Counted from the stretch's first letter, positions 45,367-55,851 are shown. The stretch: DNA of 64,000 nucleotides from Heliocidaris erythrogramma (GCA_025617745.1 CM046858.1:30084534-30148533), one strand, 5' to 3'. Numbers and translations: made by a program. The notes: generated from the letters alone by a model not told the origin.

Positions 45367-45711
45367 CTAATCCATGATCAAACGCTCTGGGGGCTTGCTG
45401 ACGCGTCCACTTTTGATATGATAATGCTGCTGTGAGCTTTTCTCAGGATTGTGGTTGGCTTTTCTTTCCTCTGGTGGGTGGTTAGAGGAAGTGGGTAAAG
45501 GAACAGATGTCACCGGGTATGGAGGTACATGTAGACCTCTGTCAGCAGGCTGGTTGTGCGGCTTGTTGGCAGACTCTGTAGTCTTCCTCAGGTCTCTGCG
45601 GTTCGTCCTGTTCAGCTTTCCTCTGCACTCAACTATGTAGGACTTTGGCATGTCATGCTTCTTGATGACTGTGGCTGGAAGCCATTTGTGAGTGCCTGGT
45701 AGTGGCACCAT
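45367..45711 (-). pseudogene. Ty3/gypsy integrase C-terminal region
   Basis: A 114-residue frame opens MVPLPGTHKWLPATVIKKHD and continues with SYIVECRGKLNRTNRRDLRK. The W-x-P-A-x-V...S-Y-x-V pattern is the small beta-barrel-like C-terminal domain seen at the end of many gypsy pol proteins. It is separated from the integrase core (46042-46617) by about 330 bp in which the frame is lost several times. The element cannot make a continuous pol protein. The remainder to the polypurine tract (44714-45366) is untranslated 3' sequence. Confidence 0.7.
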
Positions 45712-45984
45712 CCTTTACAGGATCTACTGGATGTAGTGGAGGTAGTCCTTTCCAGCTCTGGAGTTGTAATACATCTCAGCATTTGCTTTCGTATGTTGGA
45801 AACTCTCCTTTACAGCCTTCATGTTGACTGCTTTAGATTTAAGTAGATCTTGCTAGTGGGTAGAAGGTTGCATGGTCTCCTGCCCATGAGTAGCTGAGCT
45901 GGTGACATGTCACAGTTGGCCAGTGGAGTTGTCCGGTAATCGAGGAGGGCCAGCTGTTTGTCGGCACACTTCTTCCACATCCGT

Positions 45985-46617
45985 TTCACTGTACAGCTCT
46001 CTCAGCCTCACCATTCGCTCGAGGTTAGCGAGGTGATGACGTCACATGTTCGATGCTCCTGTACAAAACTCTTTGAACTCTTGTGAGCTATACTGTGGGC
46101 CGTTGTCACTTCTAAGCTTCAGGGGAATTCCGTGTCTGGCAAATTGCTTCTTCAGCCTGTCAATTACAGCAGTGCTGCTGGTCGACGCCATCCTGTCAAC
46201 TTCAATGAACTTTGAGAAGTAGTCCACTCTCAAGAGGTATGTGCTGCCTTCCCACTCAAACGGGTCAGAGCCAACTTCAGCCCATGGAAGATCAGGCAAC
46301 TTTGTCGGCTTCAGTGGCTCTGCTGGTTGTCTGTTTTGGTAGGTGTTACACTCTGCACAGTCTAACACTAGTCTCTCGATGTGATGGTGCATGCATGGCC
46401 AGTATAGTGCCTCACGTGCTCTCTTTTTACATTTGACTATCCCGAGGTGAGAACCGTGTATTTGAGCCAGCATGCAGCTTCTCAGACTCGGCACAACTAT
46501 CCGCATCCCTTTATAGATGATACCGTCAATGACCGAGAGCTCATCCCGGATGCTCCAGTATTCTCGGACAGAGTGTGGAGTCTCTGTTTTAGTGTCTGGC
46601 CACCCTTTTAGGATCAT
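45985..46617 (-). pseudogene. Ty3/gypsy integrase, zinc finger and catalytic core
   Basis: Integrase inserts retrotransposon DNA into the genome. The frame shows an N-terminal HHCC zinc-binding module (IHGSHLGIVKCKKRAR, later LDCAECN), then GSDPFEWEGSTYLLRVDYFSKF with the first catalytic Asp and LRSDNGPQYSS with the second. The frame ends at 46042 just after EFCTGASNM. The stretch coding for the third acidic residue (NGEAER) survives in another frame around 46000, showing that a frameshift separates it. The N-terminal side is interrupted by element S. Non-functional relic. Confidence 0.85.
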
Positions 46618-46689
46618 AGCATGTAGTTCGTTCAGCTCATTTGCAGTACACTTCTGGAACTCGGTGCCACTGCAACATGGTCTACCATA

Positions 46690-48079
46690 GGGTCTGAGCC
46701 AAAAGTAGTCAACATAAACCCTAAATTTTCAATTTAAGATTTGTGTCTGCCCTTGTATATCACATGAAAGCTGAGAATCTGTAGTTTATGAAAATGTACA
46801 TGTCTCTTCATGATTGCGTTCCTTTTTTTTTTAAATAACCTTTAAAATGGAAAAGAGCGCCCTCATAGCGCGACGGGACGGAATTACTAGAAAAAGCAAT
46901 TTAAAAAAAAAGTGAAAGGGCATTTGAAAAATAAAGTTTGGAGTTGGAATACTATATGCAATACTATTCAATGCCCAATGCCAGTTCTGGCAATATTCTG
47001 TTATAATTGGGTTAAAATTTCAACTTTTTGGTGCAAAATTGTATTTTGGGGCACTTTGACACCCCCTTTTTATTTTTTTGTAGGATAAAGTAGAGTTTAT
47101 AGACTGAGGTCTTATAAAGTATCAATGAACTATCGTACCATCACTTCTGTACCATTAAAATTGACTCCCTTATATTTCGAGAAGAATTGTGATGTGTCCT
47201 TTTTTTTTCCGTCCCGTCGCATTTAGTGGGTATTTAAGGGACTTTAGGCGCGACGGGACGGAATTTTGCATGGAAAGTACAGTCCCATGTATGTCATTTG
47301 ATGTAAGTATACTTTTTTTAACCCGAGTAAGTTTTTATTCATTCAATTTGAATAAACAATAGAGAATAAAAGTTTTCTTACTCGAACAATGTAGTTCTAC
47401 CACATTTTTTTAGAGAAAAGAACTATTTCATGATATCAAAAAAATTTCTTTTCAAAATCCCCATTTGTTTTGTACATGGTGCAAAAGTGTCCATCCTCTC
47501 TAGTGATTTTATCTCTTTAATTTGAATTAACAATAAATCTTGCCACTTCCCTGTGCCTTAACATTGTAGTTCTACCATAGTTTAAAAGAAAAAAGTACAG
47601 TTGGACAATATTTTTTAAAAAATTTTAAATCCCCATTCATTTTGTACATAGTGCAAAAGTTTCCGTCCCGTCGCATTCCGTCCCGTCGCGCGACACCCAT
47701 TCATCAATTTTCAAATTTAAAAAAATTGATTGGGCCAAAATCTTAGCTTCACGGTTGAATGTCATGTGCTCTATCATACTAATAAAAAATCAGGATACGT
47801 AGCTAGTCTTCAATTTTAACTTCGATAGAATTTTACTTTGAATCTGTCTTACAAAATTTCACCATTCTATCGTTCCGTCCCGTCGCGCTAACAAAAAATG
47901 TTGTTACCATGGAAACAAAATTACGATCATTGTTGTGTTTGTAGTTGAATTGTTCTTCAGTGTAAACTTATTATATAAGTAAAGGTATGCAGCAGGTAGC
48001 ATTTCTTATTTTCTTGTAAGGAGAAAAAATCCTATTGAATTCCGTCCCGTCGCATTGACAGGACTTTTGGCTCAGACCC
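46690..48079. mobile_element. element S, 1.39 kb, inserted in gypsy pol
   Basis: The ends GGGTCTGAGCCAAAAGT and its inverse bound 1390 bp. CATA flanks both sides (46686-46689 and 48080-48083), and the gypsy pol sequence resumes in frame across the gap (LVNM followed by VDH). CCGTCCCGTCGC or its complement occurs at least seven times in both orientations (near 46868, 47211, 47248, 47661, 47678, 47873, 48041), suggesting binding-site arrays. The superfamily is unassigned: a 4-bp duplication is seen in Sola and some other groups. No transposase. Confidence 0.8.
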
Positions 48080-48640
48080 CATATTGACCAAGAGGGCAGG
48101 CATGTCTTCCTCTACTTCTTGAAGGTTCGCTCTGCTGAGTGTGTCTCCTATTACCAGGTCCTTTCTAGGCAAGTCTTTCTCTTCTAGATCGTATGCATAG
48201 AGTCTCATCATCATTGACTGCAGTCTCATGGGTGCAGACAAGAGGGGCTTGTTGAATATTGACTGCAGTGGCTTGTGATCTGAGTGCATGATAATCCTCC
48301 TCCCAAATATATAGGGATGGAACTTCTTGCAGCTGTGAAGTATAGCAAGCATCTCTTTCTCTATCTGTGCATACCGCATCTCAGTATGAGTCATAGCCCT
48401 GGATGTGTATGCAATGGGTTGCCCCTCTTGTAGTAGGACACCTACCAAAGCATAGCTGCTGGCATCACACTGTATGGTAAGTTCCTTCTTCCCATCATAA
48501 TAGGTGAGGACTGGTGCTTTGGTACAGAGTTTCTTTAGCTGTTGGAAACTCTTTTCCTCTCTCTGACCCCAATGGAATGCGACATCTTTCTTTATCAGCT
48601 GCCTCAGAGGCTCGTCAATTTCACTCAGCTTGTTATGATC
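48080..48640 (-). pseudogene. Ty3/gypsy RNase H domain
   Basis: The frame reads LSEIDEPLRQLIKKDVAFHW, then IQCDASSYALVGVLLQEGQP, YTSRAMTHTEMRYAQIEKEM and MHSDHKPLQSIF. These are the conserved RT-connection and RNase H blocks of gypsy elements: C-D-A-S with the first catalytic Asp, E-K-E with the Glu, and H-S-D-H-K-P with the next Asp. The beginning is replaced by foreign sequence: the first dozen residues before LSEI do not belong to the family. The end is interrupted by element S after LVNM. Key residues are intact, but the polyprotein is broken on both sides. Confidence 0.85.
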
Positions 48641-49600
48641 CAAAATCCACAAAAGATAAGAATCAAACAAAAGATATTAACTTTGGATGATTTATGGTTT
48701 AATTTAAATATTTACCAACATCTGGTATTACATGATATAAAAGAATTACAAATTTTAGATACAAATACAGTACATATACTTGCAATTTCTCAGAATGTTC
48801 TTGAAGTGTAGAGTAAGTTGGCTGCTAATCCACAACTATAAATCCCAAATATTAAATCCAAATGGTATGTCGTCCTACTGGTAGAAGAAGATTCCAGAAG
48901 ATCCAGCCGAAGAATGTCCAGAATAAATCAGGAAGTCACCGATGTCGATAATGATGTCGATGACGATGTCGACCACAAATGTCGATAAAACAATGTCGAA
49001 CACGACGTCAAATAGATCAGGGATGATGTCCAAGATGAAGTCCAAGATGAGGTCCAAGACAATCTCCACAGGTTGATATCAATATGATCAATATCAGATG
49101 GTGTTAACTGAGAACTTATATGCAATATGCTCCACGATGTTAGTCAGGGTATAAATTCTGAAATTTCTGTGCAAGCTCCCAGCTTATATACAATCTCAAC
49201 CCTTAATTAGAATTTTCTTTCTACTACAATATTCATGAAAGTTTGGAATTCCATTGTAAGTTCTACATAGTTCTTGTTGTAACAAAGGAAGGGGATTCCC
49301 ATCATCTATTTACAGACTCATTGCAATGTTACACTCTTTATACTAAGAGGTTCTTGCAAAGGTCGGGATAATCAACACATTCCAAAATGTAATTACACTT
49401 TTACTATCCTACAGTACATCACACATAATGTAAGGATCTAGAATGTTCTCTCTACTGGATGTGCATTATAATTATTTCACTGCTACACAGCATATTCACT
49501 TTTCACATATGAATAATAATTTCTCTTCTGGAAATTTCTATGTTCATAAAACCATACAAAACTGAAAAAAATAACTTCCTTCCATAAGATTCCTTAATTA
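48641..49600. mobile_element. roughly 0.96-kb foreign insertion in gypsy RT
   Basis: Gypsy coding sequence stops at FLGFLQYF (about 49605) and resumes at LSEI (about 48632). About nine expected codons are missing, so some pol sequence was lost as well. The insert is AT-rich and contains a minisatellite of GATGTCGATAATGATGTCGA and GATGTCCAAGATGAAGTCC types (about 48940-49065). Boundaries are approximate. No terminal repeats were resolved, so a solo LTR or a MITE are both possible. Confidence 0.6.
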
Positions 49601-50068
49601 TATAACAAAGTATTGAAGAAATCCCAGGAATCTCTTGACTTCTTCCTTGCTCTGTGGTCTTGGCATCTCAGCAACAGCCTTGACCTTGTCTGGGTCAGGA
49701 GCAAGACCCTTATCAGTAACAAGGTGTCCCACATACTTCACTCGAGACTGGCGAATATGGCATTTGTTGAAGTTGAGCTTCAGGTTACATTCAGTTGCTT
49801 TTGCCACGACTTTGTCCAGGACCTCATTGTGTGACTTTAGATCCTTACCAGCAATGAGGATGTCATCCATGACAGCTCTGGCACCCTCTATGTCACAAAG
49901 CAACTCATCCATTATGCGCTGGAACAGCTCTGGAGCACTCTTGATACCAAAGGGTAGGCGGAGCCATCGATATCTGCCGACTGGGGTGTTGAACGTAGTC
50001 AGCAGACTAGACTCATAGTCAACCTTTATTTGCAGAAATCCTGACTTTGCGTCGAGGACTGAGAAGAT
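49598..50068 (-). pseudogene. Ty3/gypsy reverse transcriptase, C-terminal part
   Basis: This segment is the palm and thumb portion of RT. It contains VMDDILIAG, the variant of the catalytic Y-x-D-D box used in this group, then NLKLNFNKC, VKYVGHLVTDKGL, PDPDKVKAVAEMP and KEEVKRFLGFLQYF. The frame is open from about 50065 to 49598. A one-base frameshift at about 50068 separates it from the upstream RT fingers. It ends where the foreign insertion begins. Confidence 0.85.
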
Positions 50069-50892
50069 TTTACTCCTGGCATGTCGGCTACTACTTCTTC
50101 CACAGTGGGGATCCTGTAGTGTTCCCTTCTGATGGCTCTATTTAGGTCCGTAGGATCTAGGCAGATCCTCACCTTGTCTCCCTTCACAACTGTAACCATT
50201 GAATTGACCCAGTCGGTGGGCTCTGTGACTCTTGTGATGTGGCTATCATTTTCCAAGTCTTTCAGCTTGGCCACTATTTTTTCTGAAAGGGCCTTGAGCT
50301 GTCTTCTTGGGGCATGAATGACTGGCTTCACGGTGGGATCGATCTTTAAGGAATAGGTGCCTGGAAGGCACCCTGTCAGGTTTTGTAGTTCTGGATACTC
50401 GTCGATACTGTGATGCCGTCTAATTAACTTGAGTTTGGTGCTGGCTTCACCTGATAGGAGGACTGGTTTTGATGCTGCCTCTACTATATAGTACTTTACT
50501 TCGATGTATGCATCTTTGTAGTTTGTTGTAAGGATTGCCGATCCTCTCACTTTCAGTTCATGTTCGGTGTAGGATGCAAATTTGGTTCGGCTCTTTTCCA
50601 GTTTTTCTCTGCATTGCAGTGCCTTGAAGATGTGACTGGGCATTATGGATTGTACTGCACCTGTGTTGATCTGGGCCTCAATTTCTTTGCCCATGACGTT
50701 ATTAAACAGTTTCGTACCACTCGTCTTTTTCACCATTAACTTGGTGGACTGCCCCAATTTCATACGCAAACTCGTCACATCCTGACAGCCTCCTGACTCT
50801 GCTCCACGCTGTGGGCATTCTTCATACGACAAACAGCAGCGAAGTGGTTTTTTCTCTTGCAAACATTGCAGGTCTGCCCCATGGCTGGACAT
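50026..50892 (-). pseudogene. Ty3/gypsy protease and RT N-terminal part
   Basis: The frame includes a retropepsin-like segment, EIEAQINTGAVQSIMPSHIF, where family members have Asp-Thr-Gly. Here the codon is AAC, so the catalytic aspartate is replaced by asparagine. RT follows with PVIHAPRRQLKAL, EPTDWVNSMVTVVK, VRICLDPTDLNRAIRREHY and IPTVEEVVADMPG, the conserved fingers blocks. After MPG the frame slips by one base and about 14 unrelated residues lead to a stop. Both defects make the element incapable of autonomous transposition. Confidence 0.85.
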
Positions 50893-51616
50893 TTCTCATG
50901 ATCAGAGCTGCGCCCGCATCTGTTACATTTGTTCTTCTTGGGCGCACTTTTCTCCTGGCCAGCTGGGCAATAGCTTTTTTGTCTGAGCTTTTGCCCGACC
51001 TTCTTCCTCTGTTGCCCTCTTTGGTGCCTTCGGATTGCATGAACTTCTCCCTGTTTAATGACCTTGATTGAGTCTTGAGCTAACTCGAAGTTTTGCCCTA
51101 TTTGAATGGCCTTTTGTAGTGTTAAGGCGTCGCCTTCTTCCAGGCATTTCTCTCTAACACTGGGGTGCTGAGACCAGAGAACTATTGCATCTCGCAACAT
51201 TCTATGCCCCCCTTGATAGTCAGTCCTTTATGAGGATTTTCAGATCGGTCACAAAGTTGTCAAACTTCTCACCTTCTTCTTGCTTCCTTCAGTTAAAATT
51301 CGCTGTGGCTCTGATTTGGTTGCGCTTTGGCTTGACATATGCTTCATATTTGTTGTACACCCCTTGCAGTGTTTCATCTTCGGCTGGAATTTGCTGTCCA
51401 CTAGCATAGATCTTGTCTAGCAGGTTGCCATTCAAAGGTCTGGTAGATCTCTCTGCCTTTATCCCCAATATATGTCATGAGATAATTCACCTTCTCTACC
51501 TCTGACTTTGGGAGACCCTTAAATGTGAATTCACAATGCTGTTTGCACCTGTGCCACTCTTTCAGCAAGTCTGATGCTGACCAGTTCATGGAGCGCTTTT
51601 CACTTCCAGAAGCCAT
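50775..51616 (-). pseudogene. Ty3/gypsy gag with two zinc knuckles
   Basis: Gag forms the particle that packages the RNA. The start frame (51616-51401) opens MASGSEKRSMNWSASDLLKE and ends prematurely. A second frame (51200-50775) carries the C-terminal part with a variant knuckle CNRCGRSSDHEKC (C-x2-C-x5-H-x2-C) and a canonical one CNVCKRKNHFAAVC (C-x2-C-x4-H-x4-C). The region between (about 51200-51400) is frameshifted. The leader between the primer-binding site and gag is about 300 bp. Confidence 0.8.
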
Positions 51617-51916
51617 CTTGTAGCTGTCCTCTCCTATGCAACTGTATCAACTCAAGCTCACACACACAACTTTCACTGTGCACGTGTATAGAGTCACTCT
51701 GTGTGTACTTACAGCTGTGTGTTTGCGTGTGTGGTTTGCTGTATTACAGTGGACTCTCCAGCATGAATCACAAGGCAGATCACAGTATTAAAAGTTTCAC
51801 TGTTTGTCATCTTCCATTAGCAGTTTCTCGTCCCTTTTCCTGACTGTGTGGAATCACAAATGTCTCAGTCTTTATTCTACTGTAGAACACACTCCCACCA
51901 TAATGTCGGCTATGGG

Positions 51917-51934
51917 CCGAAATCCGTACTACCA
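51917..51934 (-). other. primer-binding site of the Ty3/gypsy element
   Basis: On the minus strand TGGTAGTACGGATTTCGG directly follows the 5' LTR. The leading TGG pairs with the universal tRNA 3'-CCA. Which tRNA is used was not identified. Confidence 0.7.
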
Positions 51935-52059
51935 TGTACTAACATATTCGGATGGACACAAGTAATTTGTTTCATATCATGTACATGTATATGTTTTATT
52001 ATGTTAATATGAAGTGCCAAGTGTTACATTCCGTGGCTATGAGATGCCAATACAAAACA
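51935..52059 (-). repeat. 5' LTR of the Ty3/gypsy element
   Basis: 125 bp, TGT...ACA, partner of 44571-44697. Followed by GACAG on the + strand. Unusually short for a Ty3/gypsy LTR. Confidence 0.85.
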
Positions 52060-52064
52060 GACAG

Positions 52065-53980
52065 TTTAACTCGGTTAAGTTTTTTTCTCTGCATATGTGT
52101 ACATGTATTGTACATATGCATTTGACTTCTTCCCAAAACTTTGCTGGTAGTGGATTTCAACCAAAATTGTCAGGTATCATCCTTAGGCAAGGAGGATCAA
52201 TACAGATAGGGTACCTACCAATAGGGGGGGGGGGGGGGGGTAAAGTCTTGGGGGCACCACCCCGAAGAGCACCAATAATGGCAGTAATTAGATTCATTTT
52301 TGCTTCTTCTTCTTTAAGCCCTGTTGCAAAGTTGGTAGCTGGTAGGTATCATCTTCAGAGGACTTCAATTTCTTAAACAGGGTACCTTGCCCCCAAGGGG
52401 GCTCAGGTCCAGGGGCAGCACCCCTTAAGTACCCGCAACCTTTGATTTTTCACCAACATTTTGCCCCAATAGTTGCGCTATTAATGCAGGCGAGATTGCC
52501 CTGGGCATTTCCCTAGTTAGAAGTCAAAAGTAAATAGTTTGAAATTAGAAAATATATTCTCAAAGTCAGTTAGTTAGTTAAAATTCAAAATAAAATGCAA
52601 CTAAACTCTAATTATAATCTTATAGGAATGGCTGTAAGATGGCGCTGTTCAATATCTCCCAGTTGAAGGCAACTTTAAGGCCGTTCATCAGATATGTTTG
52701 TGCGCACTTCAGCTGCGCATCGTGGCTGGTTGTGTTACGTCATCACAACACCGGGAGAGTATTGCGCGCAGTTAAGACACTGTATATATGCACATTTAAC
52801 ACAATGCTTAATAATGGGTACGCAAGTGTGGACAATAAGAAGAACCCGGTAAATATAGATGAAATCAATAATTCTGTACCTGGGTCATTTCACCAGGTTG
52901 GGATACATTAGTGTGACATAACAAAGATCACTAAAATTGTGATTTTAGGCTAGTACTTGAATATTGCATTGAACTGTCTTTAACTTGAAGACAATGCACA
53001 ATGTAACACATAGAACAATACATGATACATGTACAAGGCCATTAACTTTTTTCAATTTTTTTAATGTGGAGGCTTCAATAGACATTTTCTGACGTAACAT
53101 TCACACCACATAAATTTCACCTATTGTGTCAAGTGGACTATAAAACATTTTAACAGAACTATTGTTCTCCAACTTTGTACATTTTACTCTAACATGAGAT
53201 GGTGAATGTTTTTGACGTAATTTAAAATTCATAAATGAGGGATATAAGAAATTATGTTTGAACAGACAGGTATGACGTAACATTGATGCCATGAATGTAC
53301 ATGGTCATATTTCACACATCAAGCAGCAAATGTCCAAACTTTTAATGTTTTTGTATTTATGGTGTTCATCAATTTAGTAAAATTGTACTTTGACACCTTT
53401 AGCTTAGCTTACATGTACATAGATGTTATACAAGAAATTGTCTAAAATATGTGCATGACGTAACATTGACACCACGTCTAAAATAACCAAAATATTTGTT
53501 ATTTTTACAGGAAAACTATTATTTTGTCACTGTAAATGTTATTTTGCTTTAGAATAGGTCACATGCAATAATTACAAGCCAATTTTATAACACTTTAAGG
53601 TTAGTAAGATATATTTTATACACATTTAAAATTATAGGAAAGTCTGACACCATTGTTATGTCCTACACTTCAATTTTGGATAAGGTGAATTGTGTATTTC
53701 AAAGTAATAAATGACAGGAAAAATGAACCTACCTGAAAGTTTGGTACTTACAGTGATCTGATTAAAAAGTATGGACAGATTAAACTTAATCATCATACTT
53801 TTTCAAGACTTCACCATTTACTAATTTTTCATGTCACAAATTTCTCACTTTTTCCACTATAAATTTGCTGGAAAATATGAAATATGAAAAGAAAATCAAT
53901 TCAAGTGAAATCATATTTAGTATCATTTCAAAGATTTGTGTATGACGTGCAAACTCCATGAAACCAATTGTGACACATAT
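52065..53980. other. PPIL6 intron 2 sequence, no gene recognised
   Basis: Contains a G17-18 run near 52205-52222. The motif TGACGTAACATTSA recurs at about 53090, 53273 and 53457, with a TGACGTAAT at 53213. A 90-codon + frame at 52639-52911 shows no family resemblance. No exon fitting the next PPIL6 block was found. Confidence 0.5.
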
Positions 53981-54008
53981 GGGGGGGGGGGGGGGGGGGG
54001 GGGGGGGG
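53981..54008. repeat. poly-G run (28 nt)
   Basis: Uninterrupted G run. It is followed by GGGTGTGCACATTTTCAGTTGC sequence typical of G-rich MITE ends in this window. Confidence 0.9.
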
Positions 54009-54164
54009 TAGGGTGTGCACATTTTCAGTTGCGCTCCGCATTGGGGTGCACATTTGAGTAGGACTCTAGCAAAGGTATGGGGAATATGTAAAAGCACTCA
54101 TGATAAGGTCGAGCCCGGCCCCCTACAAAGTGGAGCAGAACCTGCAGAAGTGCAATCGGCAGAT

Positions 54165-54166
<2 letters not shown>

Positions 54167-54196
<30 letters not shown>
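54167..54196. repeat. poly-G run (30 nt)
   Basis: The longest homopolymer in the window, 160 bp from the previous one and on the same strand. Sequence from here to 54617 has no recognised gene. Confidence 0.9.
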
Positions 54197-54197
<1 letters not shown>

Positions 54198-54617
54198 GTT
54201 GTCATTCATGGGGCCTTTGAAGCCGTTATTGAATAAAGGGGCCGGCCACACATAGATGTCAAGCTTTATTTTCTATAAGGTTAGTGCTAAATCACTCTTG
54301 ATAAGGCGGCCTGGCCCCTTCAAAGAGCGGCAGAATAAGGACATTTTGGGCGGTTGGGCCAGTCCCAAAAATTTGGAAGCCCTTTATTTGTTTGAGGGGG
54401 CAGAGCTCTACATATATCAAAAAAAAAAATTTGAGTTGGGGGATGGCCTATATTATCATCCCCCAATATTTTTGATAAAATAAACAAGAATTTTTATACA
54501 ATACATTAAAACATGATTATCCAAACTCATATGTTTGATTTTTAAATAGCATCACATTATTTAATGATTAGAATTAAGGAAATAAGAAAATTGGTTCGCT
54601 CGCATTGTTATTCTCAG

Positions 54618-55197
54618 TTAAAGGGAAAGTAAATCTGGCGATTTAGTTAGCTGTTTAGTTGAAGGGCACATTGTTGATTGTATATGTCGAATTTCAACAC
54701 ATTTGGGCCCCCCTAACGCCGTCAACAAGTAGTTAGAAATATCATTTTGTCGTCTGCTAGAAGGTCCTATATCGATCGTGGGCGTCGCCATTTTGAACAG
54801 ATAAGCCCCGCCCTGTGACGTTTTGTCGGACCTCTCGGACCAGAAGTACCCGGATGCCGCCATTATTACGCGTTTCAAAATGGTAATCGGAGAACCGAGA
54901 TAATAAACAAAAAGCCGGCGATTTGCACAGGACCCTTTGTATTCGGACAGCTGAGAACGCAACAGCTCTGAAACATCGAGACTATATTGTCCGACAAAAC
55001 GTCATCATAGCGCGGGTGAATCAACAATATGGCGACCACCGATAGCATGCAGGCTGTAGCAGACGATCATTGCTCACAAAAGTGTGAATTACTCCACCGT
55101 CAAGCGTTCATAAGAGGTAAATTTTCACAGTAATGTCAAGAATTGTGCTCTTAACACTCTCAGTAGGCCAAAAGTCCAGGGTTTACCTGCCCTTTAA
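54618..55197. mobile_element. element T, TTAA-flanked MITE with exon-like module
   Basis: TTAA at 54618 and 55194-55197 encloses imperfect inverted ends (AGGGAAAGTAAATCTGG at the left, AGGGCAGGTAAACCCTGG at the right inverted). TTAA duplication is typical of piggyBac and Kolobok groups. Inside, ATATGGCGACC (ATG at 55029) opens MATTDSMQAVADDHCSQKCE and runs to a donor-like AAGAG|GTAAAT at 55117. YY1-like CGCCATTTTG boxes face the other way at about 54787. The frame may be the 5' exon of a former transposase gene; the family is not recognised. Confidence 0.65.
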
Positions 55198-55263
55198 GGG
55201 GTTCCGTCCATTGGCGTAGATCCATGTATTCCTTCTTTTCATGCTCTAAAATTCCTAAATTAT

Positions 55264-55851
55264 CATCATCATCATCATCATCATCATCAGCCATGGTCAG
55301 CCCACTGCAGGGCGAAGGCCTCCCCACGTTTGTGCCAAAGGTGCCTGTCTTGTGCTGATGCAATCCACTTCGTGCCAATGAACTTACAAAGTTCATCACT
55401 CCATCTCAGTCTTTGCCTTCCCCGATTTCTTGATCCAAGCCGTGGTCTCCATTCTGTGGTACGTTTGGTCCATCTAATATCAGTTGATCTTGCAAGGTGG
55501 CCAGCCCATCTCCATTTCTTTGTTTTAATTGCTCTCATTATGTCTGTTTAATACTTTAGTCTGATTCCTGATCCATTGTAGAGTTTTCCTATCACGTTTC
55601 GTTATTCCTAGCATGGTACGCTCCATACGGTGTTGGGCAGTTTTCAGTTTCTGTTCCATCTTCTTTGTTAGAGCCCAGGTTTCAGAACCGTAAGTCATTG
55701 CCGGTATAACACATTGGTTGAAAACTTTTCTCTTATAGGCAGATAGGCATATTGCTCCTCATAATGTCATTGAAATTCCCAAAAGCATGCCATCCGGCTC
55801 TTGTCCTCCTCTTGACCTCTTCCGATTGATCGTGATCCATTCTAATGTGCT
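55264..55851 (-). mobile_element. RTE-like non-LTR retrotransposon, 3' fragment
   Basis: The minus-strand frame (55287-55538) reads MRAIKTKKWRWAGHLARSTD, with RWTKRTTEWRPR and RGRQRLRWSDELCKFI. This is the W-x-GH-x-x-R...R-x-x-x-R-W-x-D pattern at the C-terminus of endonuclease-reverse transcriptases of the RTE and related groups. Its 3' end is a (TGA)n simple repeat (plus-strand CAT repeat 55264-55289), typical of RTE tails. AAATTAT (55257-55263) and TAATTAT (55852-55858) are the probable target duplication. The element is strongly 5'-truncated and frameshifted upstream. Confidence 0.8.

Larger units (their letters stand above)
44571..52059 (-). mobile_element. Ty3/gypsy LTR retrotransposon, decayed, 7.5 kb
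   Basis: Complete in structure but not in coding capacity. GACAG target duplications lie at 44566-44570 and 52060-52064, with LTRs of 127 and 125 bp. A primer-binding site and polypurine tract adjoin the LTRs. In minus-strand order come gag, protease, reverse transcriptase, RNase H and integrase, the Ty3/gypsy order. The coding region has frameshifts and stops, a mutated protease motif, a roughly 0.96-kb foreign segment between RT and RNase H, and element S between RNase H and integrase. The LTRs differ at roughly a tenth of positions by eye, so the insertion is old. It lies in PPIL6 intron 2, antisense to the gene. Confidence 0.9.

Noticed and set aside
46868-48055. CpG-rich 12-mers as a CpG-island promoter
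   Set aside because: The surrounding DNA is AT-rich and the 12-mers are exact repeats in both orientations inside transposon S.
52639-52911. 90-codon + frame (MALFNISQLKATLRPF...) as a PPIL6 exon or new gene
   Set aside because: No match to the expected next PPIL6 block, no flanking splice signals that fit phase 1, and no family resemblance.
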